Part shown: positions 5,240 through 8,030 of the stretch, one piece after another
How the letters are laid out: each line of letters opens with the position of its first letter
Position numbering within the stretch: position 1 is the first letter of the stretch
From: Verrucomicrobiota bacterium
Lineage (GTDB): Bacteria > Verrucomicrobiota > Verrucomicrobiia > Opitutales > Intestinicryptomonadaceae
Length of the DNA stretch: 8,030 nucleotides
Direction: 5' to 3'
Assembly: GCA_003343565.1 (NCBI GenBank)
Contig: QALA01000008.1
Span: 1-8,030, forward strand
Program-made: the position numbers and the translations under genes
Notes under the pieces: generated by a model
Database searches by the model: none
Told to the model about the DNA's origin: nothing
What the model saw: the letters and a program-made list of their open reading frames with translations, nothing else

Positions 5240-6528
5240 TGACATACGCGCACCGCTTATGGCTGATGATAGCCCGAAGAACGCGACACTCGGTATCGCT
5301 GTTTCTGCTGGTTTTCTGCCTCTCTTTGCTGGGGATCATAAGCAGCTATTTTGGGAATATCGTTGCGTGTTATCAGCGCTTCGTGGTATCTGATATTGGG
5401 TATTCTCTGAAGCTGTACAGAACCGATGGCAATGCCATACCGCCGAACGTGATACAACAAATCTCGCACATTAAAGGCGTAATCGGTTGCAATCAGGAAG
5501 CGAATATGCTGGTGCAGCCGGTAAATTTTGCAAATGCGATTCCAGACAGTGAGGATAACCTTTTCGATATACCTGAATCTGATATGGTAAGACTGTATGC
5601 AGATTCAAACACAGCCTTGAACTTATCATTTGCAAATCACATGGAGTTGGTTGAAGGTATGCTTCCGGCAGATAATGATGCTGGCGTGATCATTGACACG
5701 GTTCTTGCTGCAAAGAACAATCTGGGGATTGGCAATGAGATCGTTATAAAGAATCCCGAAACGGGCAGCGAGCTATCTATTCCGATAATCGGCATTTATA
5801 AAGCCGTTTCGCCACCGCAAGAATCATGGTGGGGAACAAGCGGCAATATTGAATATGGGCAAAGCCCTTATAGCTATTTGTTCTGCACGATTCCAACCCT
5901 TGAAGCCCTGCTGGAAAAAGATCTGCCGTCATCTGCCGTTATTGTGTATGGCAAAGATAGGAAATCGCTTGACAACATCAGCGACGCCATTGAACAGATG
6001 GGTCTTTCTCCCCAGGATTATCAGTTGCTTAATCGCACAGAAAACCAAATTGGCAGGGGAACGTCTGCCTCTCGTGCAATAAGTTCAGCTTCTGCCGTGC
6101 TATCATCGGTAACGATTTTCGTTTCGGCTTTTGTGCTGCTTTTGGTTGTAGTTCTCTGGATGCGAGCCTGTTATAAGGATACTGCCATACTGATTACGTT
6201 AGGCGCAAAACGCCACGAGATAGTGTTTGATTATTTCCTTGTGACCTCTGCTATATCAGTTTTCGCATTGCTCCTGTCTCTGCCGGTGTGCAGTCTGATA
6301 ATCAATGGTTATGGAAACCGCATGATTGAGCATATCTTCGTTGCCACCGGAAATCTTTCCGGGTTAGAAATCGACAATTACATGACCGCTGCCTTAAATC
6401 AACCGTTGGAGTGGACAGCATATTTGAAATCGCAGTTTATGCTCCTGCTTGTTGTCTGGGCGGCAACGCTTATCGCTTCCGTCAATATTCTGAAAAACAA
6501 ACCGGCCAAATTATTTAATATGTCATAG
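5239..6528 (+). CDS. FtsX/MacB-like ABC transporter permease 2
   Basis: A 429-residue permease with the same plan as the first one: TM1 at about 19-41, an extracytoplasmic domain to about 285, TM2 (290-308), TM3 (332-354) and TM4 (about 399-417). The ATPase-coupling segment DTAILITLGAKRHEI lies between TM2 and TM3. Its start overlaps the ATPase stop (TAATG), with GGGGGGAG just upstream. Similarity to permease 1 is clear in the first half of the outer domain (GVIGCNQ, VQPVNFANAI, a central GNEIVIKN and IIGIYKA) but low overall, so this is an old duplication rather than a recent one. Heterodimeric permease pairs of this kind are common in Clostridia and are often encoded with peptide genes. It ends 34 bases before a strong terminator and is the last gene of the operon. 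Confidence 0.85.
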   Translation: MTYAHRLWLMIARRTRHSVSLFLLVFCLSLLGIISSYFGNIVACYQRFVVSDIGYSLKLYRTDGNAIPPNVIQQISHIKGVIGCNQEANMLVQPVNFANAIPDSEDNLFDIPESDMVRLYADSNTALNLSFANHMELVEGMLPADNDAGVIIDTVLAAKNNLGIGNEIVIKNPETGSELSIPIIGIYKAVSPPQESWWGTSGNIEYGQSPYSYLFCTIPTLEALLEKDLPSSAVIVYGKDRKSLDNISDAIEQMGLSPQDYQLLNRTENQIGRGTSASRAISSASAVLSSVTIFVSAFVLLLVVVLWMRACYKDTAILITLGAKRHEIVFDYFLVTSAISVFALLLSLPVCSLIINGYGNRMIEHIFVATGNLSGLEIDNYMTAALNQPLEWTAYLKSQFMLLLVVWAATLIASVNILKNKPAKLFNMS

Positions 6529-6562
6529 AACAGCACAATAGTTCAATACCTGTTCACCCCCA

Positions 6563-6595
6563 AAGCGCAATCGACAAAAATCGGTTGCGCTTTTT
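6563..6595 (+). terminator. Rho-independent terminator of the ABC operon
   Basis: A 12-base-pair stem (AAGCGCAATCGA with TCGGTTGCGCTT, one G-T wobble), loop CAAAAA, followed by TTTTT. It lies 34 bases after the second permease and marks the right edge of the cargo operon. Confidence 0.9.
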
Positions 6596-6793
6596 CACTG
6601 CCTGCCTCATACAGTGCAGGACGCCGCAGGGCGACAAGCGAGGCGGCGAAAAACTGTGCAATGATCATTGAAAATATTGCACTTTTGTGTATCGCCGGAT
6701 CCGTTCATAAACTGTTTGCAATCCACCCCAGAGCGAGTGTTATCTAAGTCTCTCCGCCGGAGGCTTGTATTCAGCAATTCAAGCAACTTTATG
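6596..6793. other. Gene-free DNA with several short inverted repeats
   Basis: No frame here has a convincing ribosome binding site. Visible structure: CGCCGC/GCGGCG arms inside a GC-rich block at about 6611-6649; a 12-base perfect palindrome CAATGATCATTG (6659-6670) inside a 7-base-pair stem (6656-6682); a CGGATCCG palindrome near 6697-6704; and a small CTCC/GGAG stem (6752-6762). A 28-codon frame at 6661-6747 starts within the palindrome without start signals. The pattern resembles a non-coding regulatory or transfer-related region of a mobile element, but I cannot identify an origin of transfer. Confidence 0.35.
6656..6682. repeat. Stem-loop enclosing a 12-base palindrome
   Basis: GTGCAAT (6656-6662) pairs with ATTGCAC (6676-6682), followed by TTTT. 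Overlapping it is the perfect palindrome CAATGATCATTG (6659-6670). The palindrome could be a dimeric repressor site; the outer stem could be a weak terminator. Neither is proved by position, since no promoter is evident nearby. Confidence 0.4.
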
Positions 6794-6834
6794 AAAGAGA
6801 CTATGCGACAACAATTGGGCGCATAGTCTCTTTT
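6794..6834. terminator. Strong hairpin terminator
   Basis: A perfect 14-base-pair stem (AAAGAGACTATGCG, 6794-6807, with CGCATAGTCTCTTT, 6820-6833) has a 12-base loop, with A-rich and T-rich ends on either side. It can terminate plus-strand transcription (stem then TTTT) and possibly the reverse. No intact gene precedes it on the plus strand, so the gene it served was probably lost. Confidence 0.75.
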
Positions 6835-6887
6835 ATAAGTGAATTGAGTTGATCGAGATCATGGGTGAATAATAGGAGGAGCGCCGC

Positions 6888-7034
6888 ATGCTGTACCCAT
6901 TTGCGAAAATCACTTCACTTTATATTCACTTTTGGACATGGGTTTTTACAAAATCCTGCACAGTGGAAATAAACAGTTTTGTCAGAGGGGATATATCATT
7001 TATATTTTTAACCACAATTCCTATAGTGCGATAG
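6888..7034 (+). pseudogene. Well-signalled gene start running into foreign sequence
   Basis: ATG 6888 has an ideal ribosome binding site (GGAGGA, 6875-6880, 7 bases upstream). Only about 12 codons (MLYPFAKITSLY) lie before the end of the reverse-strand LysR fragment at 6926. After that the frame is antisense to LysR and stops at 7032 (48 codons in all). The simplest reading is that a gene lost everything but its first codons when this junction formed. I do not recognise the parent gene. Confidence 0.4.
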
Positions 7035-7528
7035 CGGGGTACAGCAAACCTCTTGGTAACTACATTTGTTGTATTACAAAAGACATCAATTATCAACTTT
7101 GGCAATATACTAATGCCCAGACCACATTCTACCAACGGTAAGGCAAGAAAATCTTCATTCACCCAGTGAACAACAGTATAGGAAAGATTCTTGAGGATAC
7201 TCATGGTATCGTAACCCTCACCGCCGTCATCCATGAGAACCATTCGTTCGCCATTCAGTGCTTCTATGGGGATACGTTCAAAGCGGCAAAGCGGATGATC
7301 TGGAGAAAGGATAACATAGTATTCATCATCAACAAGCGGTATGAAGTCTATCTTTGTGCGGTGCTTTGCACTGAGAAAGCCACAGTCAACAACTTCTTGG
7401 TTTACATGGTTTTCTATATCAGGATAATGATGTTTAGCCAGACAATACGAAAAGAAGAAAACTGATGCCATACTTAAAGAATACATAATCTTATACGAGT
7501 AGGATATTTTTTTAAAGCAAAAAGGCAC
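6926..7528 (-). pseudogene. LysR-type regulator, N-terminally truncated
   Basis: The reverse-strand product is the effector-binding domain of a LysR regulator: YPDIE near residue 35, VVDCGFLSAK, DFIPLVDDEYYVILSPDHPL, then VECGLGISILPKL and a normal-looking C terminus. The N-terminal winged helix-turn-helix (about 90 residues) and linker are missing, so it cannot bind DNA as a normal LysR. Its apparent start (GTG at 7528) lies inside the terminator hairpin at 7519-7559, and the first 14 residues are not LysR-like. Between YPDIE and VVDCGF only 7 residues remain where the family usually has roughly 20, so there is also an internal in-frame deletion. No ribosome binding site or promoter is seen. 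It is lower in GC than the cargo genes and is a non-functional fragment. Confidence 0.8.
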
Positions 7529-7559
7529 GCTGGCCCCTTGCGGCTCAGAATGCCTTTTT
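7519..7559. terminator. Hairpin terminator, possibly bidirectional
   Basis: AAAAAGGCA (7519-7527) pairs with TGCCTTTTT (7551-7559), and an inner stem (CTGGCC with GGCTCAG, one bulged base) lies around the loop CCTTGC. The A-run on one side and T-run on the other suit termination in both directions. It supplies the false start of the LysR fragment. On the minus strand it directly follows a stop codon at 7558-7560, as if it once ended a minus-strand gene lying to its right. Confidence 0.75.
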
Positions 7560-7752
7560 ATTCATATATAGACAACTCATTCCGCTGTGCTATAAATCGA
7601 TAGCAGGCAGGGGGCTGGGAATTCCGATAGGCAGTAATCTGTTTGCAGCACTTCATCAACCAGCTTTCAAATCCTCTTGCCCTCCATCATCGAAGAATAC
7701 AAAGACTGTTTGCTATAATTCATCTCTCTCATCCGTGTAATAGGGTATCTGA
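7560..7752. other. Gene-free stretch with possible decayed minus-strand frames
   Basis: No intact gene. On the minus strand a 21-codon frame (7732 to 7667, beginning MREMNYSKQSLYSSMMEG) overlaps a second open frame that ends at the stop in 7558-7560 (ending CYRFIAQRNELSIYE), just before the terminator. A single frameshift near 7672-7685 would join them into about 60 residues. I do not recognise the product. This may be the remains of a small gene or chance. Confidence 0.3.
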
Positions 7753-8030
7753 AAAGGTCTGGATTTCCGAAACGACGCAAACTTTGCCGACCGGCACTCC
7801 ATTATTTACGGACATCATATGAAGAACGGCACAATGTTTACAGACCTTGATAAATATAAAAAGCAGGATTTCTTTGACGAGCATCCGGTCGCGCTGCTGA
7901 TAACACCGGACAAAAACTATAAAGTAGAGTTCTTCGCGGGGTATGTTGCCGCGCCACGGGACGATGCGTGGGAAATTGATTTTACGGAAGCGGAATTTGA
8001 AGTCTGGCTTCAGAATGCGGCTGACCGTTC
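7753..8030 (+). pseudogene. Class B sortase, 5'-truncated; continues past the window
   Basis: The frame is open from 7753 to the window end (92 codons) and has no start codon or ribosome binding site at its head; TGA at 7750 precedes it. The sequence is typical of class B sortases, the membrane transpeptidases that attach surface proteins to the cell wall: LDFRNDANFADRHSIIYGHH with the catalytic His in YGHHM (first His, codon 21), then MFTDLDKYKKQDFFDEHPVA and a Tyr/Phe-rich strand region. The catalytic Cys and Arg would lie downstream, outside the window. The missing part is the N-terminal membrane anchor and the first third of the domain, so the gene is probably inactive unless it restarts at ATG 7819. 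Class B sortases are frequent in conjugative elements of gut Clostridia, which supports a mobile-element setting. Confidence 0.75.

Noticed and set aside
6661..6747. 28-codon frame (starting MIIENIALLCIAG)
   Set aside because: There is no ribosome binding site and the start sits inside a palindrome; not supported as a gene.
7166..7465. 99-residue plus-strand frame opposite the LysR fragment
   Set aside because: The reverse strand shows clear LysR effector-domain sequence, so this is its shadow.

Overview
The window looks like accessory DNA from a gut-type Firmicute of class Clostridia. The basis is strong GGAGG ribosome binding sites, moderate GC content, an ECF sigma factor paired with a DUF4367-type membrane partner, LolD/MacB-like ABC genes and a class B sortase fragment. 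It reads as one intact cargo locus (about 480-6595) flanked by broken pieces that resemble the backbone of an integrative/conjugative element. No tRNA, rRNA, CRISPR array or intact transposase gene was seen.

Layout. 1-296 is the 3' end of an unrecognised gene, followed by a gene-free stretch. A vegetative-type promoter (480-509) drives an ECF sigma factor (606-1139) and, 4 bases later, a single-pass membrane anti-sigma-like protein (1144-2079). Then come a small secreted protein (2155-2586), a 33-residue very cationic peptide (2667-2768), and a second small secreted protein that is frameshifted (2799-3151). A terminator-like hairpin (3170-3208) separates these from an ABC transporter: FtsX-like permease (3224-4552), LolD-like ATPase (4568-5239) and a second, paralogous FtsX-like permease (5239-6528), closed by a strong terminator (6563-6595).

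How it may work (inference). Two nearly identical sequence pairs, TGTCCC(C)TTTTTT and CGTTATAT at the same spacing, sit directly before the first secreted protein and before the 33-residue peptide. They are good candidates for the target promoters of the local ECF sigma factor. The first overlaps the left arm of a long hairpin whose right arm contains the Shine-Dalgarno sequence of the secreted-protein gene. Read-through mRNA from the sigma operon would be terminated or translationally masked, while mRNA starting at the internal promoter would be free. The picture is an envelope-sensing sigma/anti-sigma switch controlling secreted small proteins or peptides, with a dedicated two-permease ABC complex for export, removal or immunity. 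What the peptides do cannot be told from sequence.

Right side. 6596-6890 is gene-free DNA with hairpins. A well-signalled start codon at 6888 runs straight into a reverse-strand LysR regulator fragment without its DNA-binding domain (6926-7528). A strong hairpin terminator and short decayed frames follow. From 7753 a class B sortase reading frame, missing its 5' part, runs off the window. The flanks are therefore a mosaic of truncated genes.
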